In this document: piece after piece, positions 34,027-42,080 of the stretch
How positions within the stretch are numbered: position 1 is the first letter of the stretch
How the letters are laid out: every line of letters starts with the position of its first letter
NCBI RefSeq assembly: GCF_001426505.1
Contig: NZ_LMEV01000015.1
Location: 119,481-167,283 of the forward strand
DNA: 47,803 nucleotides
DNA from: Variovorax sp. Root473
Lineage (GTDB): Bacteria > Pseudomonadota > Gammaproteobacteria > Burkholderiales > Burkholderiaceae_C
Direction of reading: 5' to 3'
Notes under the pieces: generated by a model
Told to the model about the DNA's origin: nothing
The model's input: only the letters and a program-made list of their open reading frames with translations
Database searches by the model: none
Translations under genes and position numbers: made by a program

Positions 34027-36008
34027 ACATCCGCCGCGAACTCTGGTTCGGCCTGTCGTTCATGGCCGTCATCGTCGCCGCCGCGGCAGCCATGCTGCTG
34101 AGCGCCGACACCGTCACCAACGGCCACCTGGGCCTGTTGATGCTCTCACTCGTCGTGGTGGCGATCATGCTGGGCTTTCCCACGGCGTTCACGCTGATGG
34201 GCATGGGCATGCTCTTCACCTGGCTGGCCTACGACCGCGACTGGCACCGCACGCTCGACCTGATGGTGCAGTCGGCCTACAAGACCATGGCCAACGACGT
34301 GCTGATCGCCGTGCCGCTGTTCGTCTTCATGGGCTACCTGGTGGAGCGCGCCAACCTCATCGAGTCGCTCTTCAAGAGCCTGCACCTGGCGCTTGCGCGG
34401 CTGCCGGGCGCGCTGGCCGTGGCGACGCTCGTCACCTGCACCATCTTCGCCACCGCGACCGGCATCGTGGGCGCAGTGGTCACGCTCATGGGCCTGCTGG
34501 CGCTGCCGGCCATGCTGCGTGCGGGCTACAGCGTGCCGCTGGCCGCAGGCGCGATCACGGCGGGCGGCTGCCTGGGCATCCTGATTCCTCCCTCGGTGCT
34601 GCTGATCGTGTACGGCGCGACGGCGGGCGTGTCGGTGGTGCAGCTGTACGCGGGCGCCTTCTTTCCGGGCCTGATGCTCGCGACGCTGTACGTGGTGTAC
34701 GTGATCATCATCGCGTGGCTCAAGCCGCAGTGGGCGCCGCCGCTGTCGCAGGCCGAGCGCGTGGTGCCGCTGCCGCCACTGTCGCAGCGGCTGGCCGACA
34801 GTCCTGCCGCGCACGCAGTCGTCGGGCTGCTGAAGGGCCGCCGCAACTCCGACGTGCCGTTCTCGCATGTGCTCAAGCAACTGGGCATCGTCGTGCTGCC
34901 CGGCGCAATCTTCCTGCTGGCAGCGGGCCTGAGCTACCAGTCGGTGACCACGGTGGAAGCGCAGGCGCGCTACGAAATCCAGGAGATCGGCGCCACCGCG
35001 CCGTCGAGCGAAAGCGAAAGCAGCGCGGGCGGCTTGCAGGAGCCGCCGTCGAACGACGGCCTGGCAGAGCCCCCTGCGGAAGGCGGGCTGCAGGAGCCTC
35101 CCTCGGAAGAGACGCCCGCGCCGCAAGCCTCTTCAGGCCCGCTGGCGGAGCCGCCCGGCGCCACCGGCGAAGCCCCTGCACCTGCACCGGCAGCCGCCGT
35201 CGCGGAACCGCCGGCCGCCGCATCCTCGGCCGCGGCCGAAGGCGCCTCGGTGCGCCCCGCGCCAACCTGGTGGTGGGTCACCTTCGCCGTCTTCGGCGCG
35301 ATGGTCACGCTGTTCTACCTGTTCCTGAGTTTCGCGCGGCTCGAGATCTTCAAGATGCTCCTGGCCTCGTTCTTCCCGCTGGTGCTGCTGATCCTTTCGG
35401 TGCTGGGCTCGATCGTGCTGGGCCTGGCCACGCCGACCGAGGCCGCCGCCATGGGCGCGCTGGGCGGCATGCTGCTGGCCGCGGCGTACCGACGGCTCAA
35501 CCTCTCGGTGCTGAAAGAATCGGTCTTCCTCACGGCCAAGACCTCGGCGATGGTGTGCTGGCTGTTCGTCGGCTCGGCCATCTTCTCGGCGGCGTTCGCG
35601 CTGCTGGGCGGCCAGGCGCTGGTGGAAGAGTGGGTGCTCAGCATGAACCTCACGAAGGTTCAGTTCCTCATCCTGAGCCAGGTCATCATCTTCCTGCTGG
35701 GCTGGCCGCTGGAGTGGACCGAGATCATCGTGATCTTCATGCCCATCTTCATCCCGCTGCTGGACAACTTCGGTGTCGACCCGCTGTTCTTCGGGCTGCT
35801 GGTGGCACTGAACCTGCAGACGGCGTTCCTGTCGCCGCCGGTGGCGATGGCCGCCTTCTACCTGAAGGGCGTGAGCCCGTCGCACGTCACGCTGAACCAG
35901 ATCTTCCTGGGCATGCTGCCGTTCATGGGCATCCAGGTACTGGCGATCGTGATGCTGTACATCTGGCCGCAGATCGGGCTGTGGCTGCCGCAACTGTTGT
36001 ACAAATGA
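34023..36008 (+). CDS. TRAP transporter large permease (DctM family) with EPP-repeat linker
   Basis: A 661-residue DctM permease, some 200 residues longer than the usual 425-450. The N-terminal half has the standard features (LMGMGMLFTWLAYDRDWH, FVFMGYLVERANLIESLF, ATGIVGAVVTLMG, GGCLGILIPPSVLLIVYGATAGVSVVQLYAGAFFPG). Between about residues 245 and 460 there is extra material: two or three added hydrophobic segments and a low-complexity linker (about 318-413) containing five E-P-P motifs (QEPPS, AEPPA, QEPPS, AEPPG, AEPPA). The C-terminal half then resumes normally (GLATPTEAAAMGALGG, FLLGWPLEWTEIIVIFMPIF, ALNLQTAFLSPPVAMAAFYLKG). It transports an organic acid with DctP and DctQ. The start overlaps the dctQ stop. 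Confidence 0.92.
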   Translation: MNIRRELWFGLSFMAVIVAAAAAMLLSADTVTNGHLGLLMLSLVVVAIMLGFPTAFTLMGMGMLFTWLAYDRDWHRTLDLMVQSAYKTMANDVLIAVPLFVFMGYLVERANLIESLFKSLHLALARLPGALAVATLVTCTIFATATGIVGAVVTLMGLLALPAMLRAGYSVPLAAGAITAGGCLGILIPPSVLLIVYGATAGVSVVQLYAGAFFPGLMLATLYVVYVIIIAWLKPQWAPPLSQAERVVPLPPLSQRLADSPAAHAVVGLLKGRRNSDVPFSHVLKQLGIVVLPGAIFLLAAGLSYQSVTTVEAQARYEIQEIGATAPSSESESSAGGLQEPPSNDGLAEPPAEGGLQEPPSEETPAPQASSGPLAEPPGATGEAPAPAPAAAVAEPPAAASSAAAEGASVRPAPTWWWVTFAVFGAMVTLFYLFLSFARLEIFKMLLASFFPLVLLILSVLGSIVLGLATPTEAAAMGALGGMLLAAAYRRLNLSVLKESVFLTAKTSAMVCWLFVGSAIFSAAFALLGGQALVEEWVLSMNLTKVQFLILSQVIIFLLGWPLEWTEIIVIFMPIFIPLLDNFGVDPLFFGLLVALNLQTAFLSPPVAMAAFYLKGVSPSHVTLNQIFLGMLPFMGIQVLAIVMLYIWPQIGLWLPQLLYK

Positions 36009-36215
36009 CGGCGGTGGGCGCGTGGCGCACGAAGCACTGACCAGCGCCGCCGCTTCGCGCACGGCCGCACGATCTTGTCACCGACTGTCGCCCATTCGAT
36101 GTCCTGATCGACCCCGTTGAAGGTGCGCTTCATCGCCGCGCCCACGTTCGCAAGCCCCGCCGCGAGCACCGCCTTCGCCCCGCCGCTACAGTCGGCCGCA
36201 AGGAGCGTCTTTCAC
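36009..36215. other. Gap between the TRAP permease and gor genes
   Basis: A 207-base gap holding the gor promoter and ribosome site region (AAGGAG at 36200-36205). Its minus strand, roughly 36040-36205, stays open with codon use typical of real genes here and could be a remnant of an older gene (see findings). I could not identify a promoter. Confidence 0.5.
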
Positions 36216-37574
36216 ATGCAACGATTCGATTTCGACCTCTTCGTCATTGGCGGCGGCAGCGGTGGCGTGCGCGCCGCGCGCATGGCGGCGCAAGCGGGCG
36301 CGCGCGTCGCGCTGGCCGAGGCCGCGGAGCTCGGCGGCACCTGCGTCAACGTGGGCTGCATCCCGAAGAAGCTCTACAGCTACGCCGCCGGCTATGCCGA
36401 AGCCTTCGAGGAAGCCGAAGGCTACGGCTGGAAGCTGCCCGAGGCGCCGCAGTTCGACTGGCCGCACCTCAAGACGCAGCGCGCCAGGGAGATCAGCCGA
36501 CTCAACGGCATCTACGGCTCGCTGCTGAAAAACTCGGACGTCACGCTCGTCACCGGCTGGGCCCAGCTGGTCGATGCACACACGGTGGAGATCGAAGGCA
36601 GGCGCCACACCGCGCGCCACCTGCTCGTGGCCACCGGCGGCACGCCCTTCGTGCCCGACATTCCGGGCCGCGAGCACATCGTGACCTCCGACGCGATGTT
36701 CGACCTCGACCCGTTCCCCAAGCGCCTGCTGGTGGTGGGCGGCGGCTACATCGCCTGCGAGTTCGCATCGATCTTCAACGGCCTGGGCTCCAAGGTGACG
36801 CAGCTGCACCGCCGCGCGCACCTGCTCACCGGCTTCGACGACGACGTGCGCCAGTTCCTCGCGAACGAGATGGGCAAGGCAGGCGTCGACGTGCGCCTGA
36901 ACTGCGAGGCCTCGTCGATCGCACGCGGGCCCGACGGCTTCGTGGTCACGCTCGCGCGCGGCCAGCAGATCGAGGCCGACACCGTGCTCTTCGCCACCGG
37001 CCGCGTGCCCAACACGCAGGGGCTCGGCCTCGACGCCGCCGGCGTGAAACTCGACGCCAACGGCGCCATCGCGGTCGATGCGCACTACCGCACCTCGGTG
37101 CCGTCGATCTACGCGGTGGGCGACGTGTCGACGCGCGTGCAGCTCACGCCCGTGGCACTGGCCGAGGCGATGGTGGTGGTCGATGCGCTGTTCGGCAAGG
37201 GCAAGCGCGGCATGGACTACGAATTCATTCCCACCGCCGTGTTCACGCATCCCAACATCGGCACCTGCGGCTACAGCGAGATCGACGCGCGCGCGAAGTT
37301 CGGCGAGGTCACCGTGTTCTCGAGCGAGTTCAAGTCGCTGCGCCACACGCTCTCGGGCCGCAGCGAGCGCACCTTCATGAAGCTCGTGGTCGACAAGAAG
37401 AGCGACCGCGTCGTCGGCCTGCACATGGTGGGCGCGGACGCGGGTGAAGTCGTGCAAGGCTTTGCGGTGGCGATGCGCGCGGGTGCAACGAAAGCGCTGT
37501 TCGACGGCACCATCGGCATCCACCCGACGGCGGCCGAGGAGTTCGTCACCATGCGCGAACCCATGCCCGGCTAG
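36216..37574 (+). CDS. gor: Glutathione-disulfide reductase
   Basis: A 452-residue FAD- and NADPH-dependent disulfide reductase. The FAD motif GGGSGGVRAARMAA is at residues 12-25 and the redox pair is Cys43 and Cys48 in GGTCVNVGCIPKKL. VVGGGYIACEFA begins the NADPH domain, YAVGDV is the second FAD motif, and the C-terminal catalytic dyad is His436-Glu441 (HPTAAEE). The conserved active-site region and the length fit glutathione reductase, the enzyme that keeps cellular glutathione reduced. The start at MQRFDFDLFVIG has AAGGAG 11 bases upstream. A GST gene later in the window would use its product. Confidence 0.94.
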   Translation: MQRFDFDLFVIGGGSGGVRAARMAAQAGARVALAEAAELGGTCVNVGCIPKKLYSYAAGYAEAFEEAEGYGWKLPEAPQFDWPHLKTQRAREISRLNGIYGSLLKNSDVTLVTGWAQLVDAHTVEIEGRRHTARHLLVATGGTPFVPDIPGREHIVTSDAMFDLDPFPKRLLVVGGGYIACEFASIFNGLGSKVTQLHRRAHLLTGFDDDVRQFLANEMGKAGVDVRLNCEASSIARGPDGFVVTLARGQQIEADTVLFATGRVPNTQGLGLDAAGVKLDANGAIAVDAHYRTSVPSIYAVGDVSTRVQLTPVALAEAMVVVDALFGKGKRGMDYEFIPTAVFTHPNIGTCGYSEIDARAKFGEVTVFSSEFKSLRHTLSGRSERTFMKLVVDKKSDRVVGLHMVGADAGEVVQGFAVAMRAGATKALFDGTIGIHPTAAEEFVTMREPMPG

Positions 37575-37585
37575 GCGCTGCCTCG

Positions 37586-38485
37586 CTACTTCTGCTGCTT
37601 GCCTTCAAGCAGCTTCACCATCACGAACAACACCCGATTGGCCGGCGTGGGCACGCCCAGTGCCTCGCCGCGCCGCATCACCAGCCCGTTGAGGTGATCG
37701 ATCTCGCTGCGCTTGCCGCGTGCGAGGTCCTGTGCGGTCGACGAATACTGCGAGGGCATGGTCTGCGCGATGGCGCGCACGGCGGCATCGACGTCGCCCG
37801 GAATCACGACGCCTTCGGCCTTCGCAACCGCCAGGCATTCGGCAACCACATCGCGGATCACGTCGTTCACGCCCGCACCCTGCACGAGTTCGCCGTACGG
37901 CAGCTGCGACACGGCCGACAGTGCGTTGTAGGCGCAGTTGAGTACCAGCTTGGCCCACAGCGCGCCACGCACGTTGTCGGAGATCTGCGTGGGCACGCCG
38001 GCGGCGATCAATGCCCGCGCGACCTCGTCGCTGCGGCGCGACGGCGCAATCACCAGTTCGCCGCGGCCGTGGTGCTTCACGTGGCCCGGCCCGGCCATCT
38101 CGGTCGCCACGTAGACGACGGCGGCGGCCACGTCGCGCGATGGCAGCGCCGCACGCACGCGCTCATCGTTGTCGACACCGTTCTGCAGCGTGAGGACCAG
38201 CGCGCCGGGTGCGAGGTGCGGGCGAACCTGCGCGGCGGCCGATTCAGTGTCGGTCGACTTCACGCAGAACAGCACGAGGTCGGCGCCCTGCACCGCGCTC
38301 GCGTCGGTGCTCGCATCGAGCGGCACCTGTTCATCGAAAGCCTTCGTCTCCAGCCGCAGCCCGTTCGCGCGCACCGCCTCCACATGCGAAGGCCGCCCGA
38401 TCAGCACCACCTCGTGGCCGGCGCGCGCCAGCATGGCGCCGTAGTAACAGCCGACCGCGCCGGCTCCCATGACAGCGACTTTCAT
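37586..38485 (-). CDS. panE: 2-dehydropantoate 2-reductase family protein
   Basis: A 299-residue NADPH-dependent reductase of the PanE/ApbA family. The N-terminal motif is GAGAVGCYYGAML (residues 8-20); KLVLNCAYNALSAV carries the catalytic lysine, and the C-terminal SEIDHLNGLVMRRGEALGVPTPANRVL has the substrate-binding serine, glutamate and asparagine pattern. True PanE reduces ketopantoate to pantoate for coenzyme A synthesis, but Burkholderiales often carry several paralogues, so this copy may act on another 2-oxo acid. It converges with gor, with 11 bases between stops. Confidence 0.88.
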   Translation of the reverse strand: MKVAVMGAGAVGCYYGAMLARAGHEVVLIGRPSHVEAVRANGLRLETKAFDEQVPLDASTDASAVQGADLVLFCVKSTDTESAAAQVRPHLAPGALVLTLQNGVDNDERVRAALPSRDVAAAVVYVATEMAGPGHVKHHGRGELVIAPSRRSDEVARALIAAGVPTQISDNVRGALWAKLVLNCAYNALSAVSQLPYGELVQGAGVNDVIRDVVAECLAVAKAEGVVIPGDVDAAVRAIAQTMPSQYSSTAQDLARGKRSEIDHLNGLVMRRGEALGVPTPANRVLFVMVKLLEGKQQK

Positions 38486-38625
38486 TCCTTCACCTTCCAG
38501 CATTCATTCATCGGAAACCATCGAGGTTAATCACTTCGCGACCGGTGTGCCGCAGGCCTCGCCGAAGCACGACAGCGCCGCGAGGCGACCGCCCGCGCGT
38601 CACGCCCGCATTGCACAATGACGCC

Positions 38626-40143
38626 ATGCCCTACATGCCCACCTTCGTCGCTCCCGCCCGCTTCACCGACGCCGCCGAGGCGCTCGACCAGGTCAAAGCC
38701 ATCTACCAGGGCGGGCTCGCCCACCTGCGCGAATCGATGCTGCGCTTCGTGGCCGGCGAGGCGCTGCCGGGCCGGGTGCGGGCCTGCTACCCGTTCGTGC
38801 GGGTGCACACGCACACCGTGTCGCGCCACACGCCGCCGGCCAACGCCGGCCTGAGCTACGGCTTCGTGGCCGGCCCCGGCCGCTACGAGACCACGCTGAC
38901 GCGGCCCGACCTGTTCTCACGCTACTACCTCGACCAGTTCCGCCTGCTGCTCGAGAACCACCAGGTCGAGATCGAGGTGGGCACCAGCACGCAGCCGATT
39001 CCGATCCACTTCTCGTTCGCCGAGAACGACCACATCGAAGGCACGATGAGCGCCGAGCGCCGCGCCCTCATGCGCGACGTGTTCGACCTTCCCGACCTGG
39101 GCGCCATGGACGACGGCATTGCCAACGGCACCTTCGAGGCACTGCCCGGCGAGCCGCAGCCGCTGTCGCTGTTCACCGCCGCGCGCGTCGACTACTCGCT
39201 GCACCGCCTGCGCCACTACACGGGCACGGCGCCCGAGTGGTTCCAGAACTTCGTGCTGTTCACCAACTACCAGTTCTACATCGACGAGTTCGTGCGCCTG
39301 GGCCACGAGGCCATGGCCGACGAGAACAGCGAGTACATCGCCTTCATCGAGCCCGGCAACGTCGTCACGCGCCGGCGTGGGCTCGATGCCGGCGCGAGCG
39401 CCACCTTCGGCCACCTGCTCGACGGCAGCCAGGGCACCGCGCCGCCGCGCCTGCCGCAGATGCCGGCCTACCACCTCGTGCGCGAGGACTACAGCGGCAT
39501 CACCATGACGAACATCGGCGTCGGCCCGGCCAATGCCAAGACCATCACCGACCACATCGCCGTGCTGCGTCCGCACGCCTGGATGATGCTCGGCCACTGC
39601 GCCGGGCTGCGCAACACGCAGCAGCTGGGCGACTACGTGCTGGCCCACGCCTACGTGCGCGAGGACCACGTGCTCGACGAAGAGTTGCCGCTGTGGGTGC
39701 CCATCCCGGCGCTGTCGGAGATCCAGCTCGCCCTGGAGCGGGCGGTGGCCGACGTCACCCGCTTCGAGGGCCCCGACCTGAAGAAGATCATGCGCACCGG
39801 CACCGTGGCCAGCACCGACAACCGCAACTGGGAGCTGCTGCCCGCCAACCAGCCGCAGCGCCGCTTCAGCCAGAGCCGCGCCGTGGCGCTGGACATGGAA
39901 AGCGCGACCATCGCGGCCAACGGCTTCCGCTTCCGGGTGCCCTACGGCACCTTGCTGTGCGTGAGCGACAAGCCGCTGCACGGCGAGATCAAGCTGCCCG
40001 GCATGGCCAACCACTTCTACCGCGAGCGCGTCGAGCAGCACCTGCGCATCGGCATGCGGGCCATCGAGATCCTGCGCGAGGAAGGCACGACGCGGCTGCA
40101 CAGCCGAAAGCTGCGCAGCTTCGCGGAAGTGGCTTTCCAGTAG
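38626..40143 (+). CDS. amn: AMP nucleosidase
   Basis: A 505-residue enzyme that hydrolyses AMP to adenine and ribose 5-phosphate, adjusting the adenine nucleotide pool. The N-terminal region about residues 15-180 is the AMP-nucleosidase-specific domain (GLSYGFVAGPGRYETTLTRPDLF). The C-terminal half is the nucleoside phosphorylase fold (ITMTNIGVGPANAKTITDHIAVLRPHAWMMLGHCAGLR, then VALDMESATIAANGFRFRVPYGTLLCVSD with the catalytic aspartate/glutamate region). The start MPYMPTFVAPARF is accepted at 38626; MPTF three codons later is possible. It stands alone between the panE-like gene and the TctC gene. Confidence 0.95.
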   Translation: MPYMPTFVAPARFTDAAEALDQVKAIYQGGLAHLRESMLRFVAGEALPGRVRACYPFVRVHTHTVSRHTPPANAGLSYGFVAGPGRYETTLTRPDLFSRYYLDQFRLLLENHQVEIEVGTSTQPIPIHFSFAENDHIEGTMSAERRALMRDVFDLPDLGAMDDGIANGTFEALPGEPQPLSLFTAARVDYSLHRLRHYTGTAPEWFQNFVLFTNYQFYIDEFVRLGHEAMADENSEYIAFIEPGNVVTRRRGLDAGASATFGHLLDGSQGTAPPRLPQMPAYHLVREDYSGITMTNIGVGPANAKTITDHIAVLRPHAWMMLGHCAGLRNTQQLGDYVLAHAYVREDHVLDEELPLWVPIPALSEIQLALERAVADVTRFEGPDLKKIMRTGTVASTDNRNWELLPANQPQRRFSQSRAVALDMESATIAANGFRFRVPYGTLLCVSDKPLHGEIKLPGMANHFYRERVEQHLRIGMRAIEILREEGTTRLHSRKLRSFAEVAFQ

Positions 40144-40263
40144 CCGCAGTCGCCGAAAGGCGCGGCCGGCGACCGCGCGCCTCAGGGTTATTCCCGGTGC
40201 TGCATGCGCAGGATTGCCGTGTTTCCCGGACATCATCGGCTGTCACATACCAACGGAAACACG

Positions 40264-41289
40264 ATGCGCCCGCCTTCCCTGCCGCCAGCCGCTGCACTTC
40301 CCCTGTCCCGTCGCCGTTTCGGCACCTGGCTGGCCGCCTCGGCCGCGGCAGCCGGTGCGGGCCAGGCCGCGCTGTGGGCCGGCAACGCCCGCGCAGCCGA
40401 CGCGCCGGCCAGCAGCAAGCTGCGCATCGTGATCCCCGCGAACGAAGGCGGCGGCTGGGACCAGACCGGCCGCGCCCTCGGCGCCGCCCTGCTCGCCTCG
40501 GGCGCCGTGGGCAACGTCACCTACGAGAACATCGGCGGCAAGGGCGGCACCATCGGCCTGGCCAGGTACGTCGAGAAGTACGACGCCGACCCCGAGGCGC
40601 TGCTGGTCAGCGGCATGGTGATGGTCGGCGCGGTGGCGCTGCAGAAGCCCGCCGTCACGCTGGCGCACGTGTCGCCCGTGGCGCGGCTGACCAGCGACTA
40701 CGAGGTGGTCGCCGTCAAGGCCAACTCCCCCATCAAGACCCCCAAGGACCTCATCGCCCAGCTGCGTGCCGACGCCGCCACCACGGTCATTGCGGGCGGC
40801 TCGGCCGGCGGTGTGGACCACATGTTCGCCGGCATGCTGGCGCGCGTGGCCGGCGCCTCCGCGTTGCTGAACTACCAGCCGCACCCGGGCGGCGCACAGG
40901 TGGTCGAAGCGCTCGATACGGGCAAGGCGGCCGCCGGTATTTCGGGCTACAGCGAGTTCGCCGAGCACATCGCGAACGGCAAGCTGCGCGCCATCGGCGT
41001 GTCGTCCAAGCACCCATTCCAGGGCATTGCGTCGGTACGCCAGCAGGGCGTGGACGCCGACCTCGCCAACTGGCGCGGCGTGATGACCGGCAAGAAAGTC
41101 CCGCCCTACCGCCGCGCCCAGTTGCTGGAGGCCGTGCAGCGCGCCACCACGCATGACCTCTGGCAGAAGACCATCAAGCGCAACAACTGGGACCCGTACT
41201 GGATGGCGGGCAAGGACTTCGAGAGCTTTCTCGAACTCGACACCGCCATGGCGGGCCCGCTGATCTATCTGCTCAAGCTGAAGGCCTGA
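40264..41289 (+). CDS. Orphan TctC/Bug-type periplasmic binding protein
   Basis: A 341-residue member of the tripartite tricarboxylate transporter receptor (Bug) family. The N terminus has a twin-arginine-type signal (SRRRFGTWL, Arg16-Arg18) ending NARA-ADAP. The mature protein has IVIPANEGGGWDQTGRALG and NIGGKGGTIGLARY, the family's carboxylate-binding loops, then GGSAGGVDHMF. No TctA or TctB permease gene is adjacent; such orphan receptors are greatly amplified in Burkholderiales and may share a permease or act as sensors. The ligand is unknown. It converges with the ArsR gene. Confidence 0.9.
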   Translation: MRPPSLPPAAALPLSRRRFGTWLAASAAAAGAGQAALWAGNARAADAPASSKLRIVIPANEGGGWDQTGRALGAALLASGAVGNVTYENIGGKGGTIGLARYVEKYDADPEALLVSGMVMVGAVALQKPAVTLAHVSPVARLTSDYEVVAVKANSPIKTPKDLIAQLRADAATTVIAGGSAGGVDHMFAGMLARVAGASALLNYQPHPGGAQVVEALDTGKAAAGISGYSEFAEHIANGKLRAIGVSSKHPFQGIASVRQQGVDADLANWRGVMTGKKVPPYRRAQLLEAVQRATTHDLWQKTIKRNNWDPYWMAGKDFESFLELDTAMAGPLIYLLKLKA

Positions 41290-41305
41290 GCGCCTTCGCC
41301 TTCAG
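41278..41305. terminator. Hairpin across the convergent TctC/ArsR stops
   Basis: CTGAAGGC (41278-41285) and GCCTTCAG (41298-41305) form a perfect 8-bp stem with a 12-base loop covering both stop codons. No T-run is present, so termination is uncertain. Confidence 0.35.
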
Positions 41306-41997
41306 GCAAACAGCTCCGGCATCTCGCGCTGCGCCTTCGGCGTGAGCGTGAGCGCGCGCCCGTCGAGTTCCTGCCGCACCCAGCCGCGCCGCAGCGACAG
41401 CTGCAGCCACGCGGCGCCGAGTGCGCCGCCCAGGTGCGGGCGGCGCTCGCTCCAGTCGAGGCAGGCGCAGGCGAAGCGGCGGCGCGAACGGCGCACGGTG
41501 TCGACTTCGACACCCAGGCTCTCCAGCGCGATGGCGCCGTCGGGCGTGAGTTCGTACGAACCGCTTTCCAGCCCGCTGAGCCAGCCCTGCGCATGCAGCC
41601 GGTCGTGCAGCGCAACGCCCGCGGTGCCCGCCATGTGGTCGTAGCAGGTGCGCGCGCTGCGCAGGCGGCTCGGCGTGTTGGGCTGGAAGGCGGCTGCGGC
41701 GGGGCGCGGCGCGCCAGCCACCACCATGAGGCTTTCGAGCGCGGCGGCCACGTCGTCGCTGGCGAGGCGAAAGTAGCGGTGCTTGCCTTGCACGAGCACC
41801 TCGACCAACCGCTCGTCCTTCAGACGCGCAAGGTGCGCGCTCGCGGTCGAGGCCGCCACCTCGGCCACCGTGGCGAGCTCGGTCGCGGTGCGGGCGTGGC
41901 CGTCCATCAGGCAGTTCAGCATGCGGGCACGCGCCGGCTCGGCGATGGCGCCGGCGAGGCGGGCGAGCTGGAAGTCGGAAGCGGTGGTGTCGTCCAT
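41302..41997 (-). CDS. ArsR-type winged-helix regulator with Cys/His C-terminal domain
   Basis: A 231-residue regulator. The N-terminal 90 residues are an ArsR winged helix (LAGAIAEPARARMLNCL, TATELATVAEVAASTASAHLARLKDERLV, then the wing GKHRYFRL). The C-terminal half has RTCYDHMAGTAGVAL (Cys118, His121) and ACACLDWSERRPHLGGALG (Cys177, Cys179, His188), motifs I remember from a widespread but poorly studied regulator group. The canonical ArsR metal motif ELCVCDL is absent. It lies 83 bases from, and divergent to, the P450 gene; the shared region has overlapping inverted repeats, so it probably represses or senses for the P450 gene. The effector is unknown. Confidence 0.9.
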   Translation of the reverse strand: MDDTTASDFQLARLAGAIAEPARARMLNCLMDGHARTATELATVAEVAASTASAHLARLKDERLVEVLVQGKHRYFRLASDDVAAALESLMVVAGAPRPAAAAFQPNTPSRLRSARTCYDHMAGTAGVALHDRLHAQGWLSGLESGSYELTPDGAIALESLGVEVDTVRRSRRRFACACLDWSERRPHLGGALGAAWLQLSLRRGWVRQELDGRALTLTPKAQREMPELFA

Positions 41998-42025
41998 GAG
42001 GGCATCCTAAGGCGGCGCCGCATCC

Positions 42026-42067
42026 CACACTTCGTTCGCGGCCGAAGTGTGCCGGCGGCCGCGAACG
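42026..42067. promoter_or_regulatory. Two overlapping perfect inverted repeats in the ArsR-P450 promoter
   Basis: The first repeat is CACACTTCG (42026-42034) with CGAAGTGTG (42043-42051), spacer 8. The second is CGTTCGCGGCC (42033-42043) with GGCCGCGAACG (42057-42067), spacer 13. The right arm of one overlaps the left arm region of the other. This is the whole central part of an 83-base divergent promoter, the expected place for the regulator's operators. Confidence 0.6.
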
Positions 42068-42080
42068 CACACTGCGCGCC

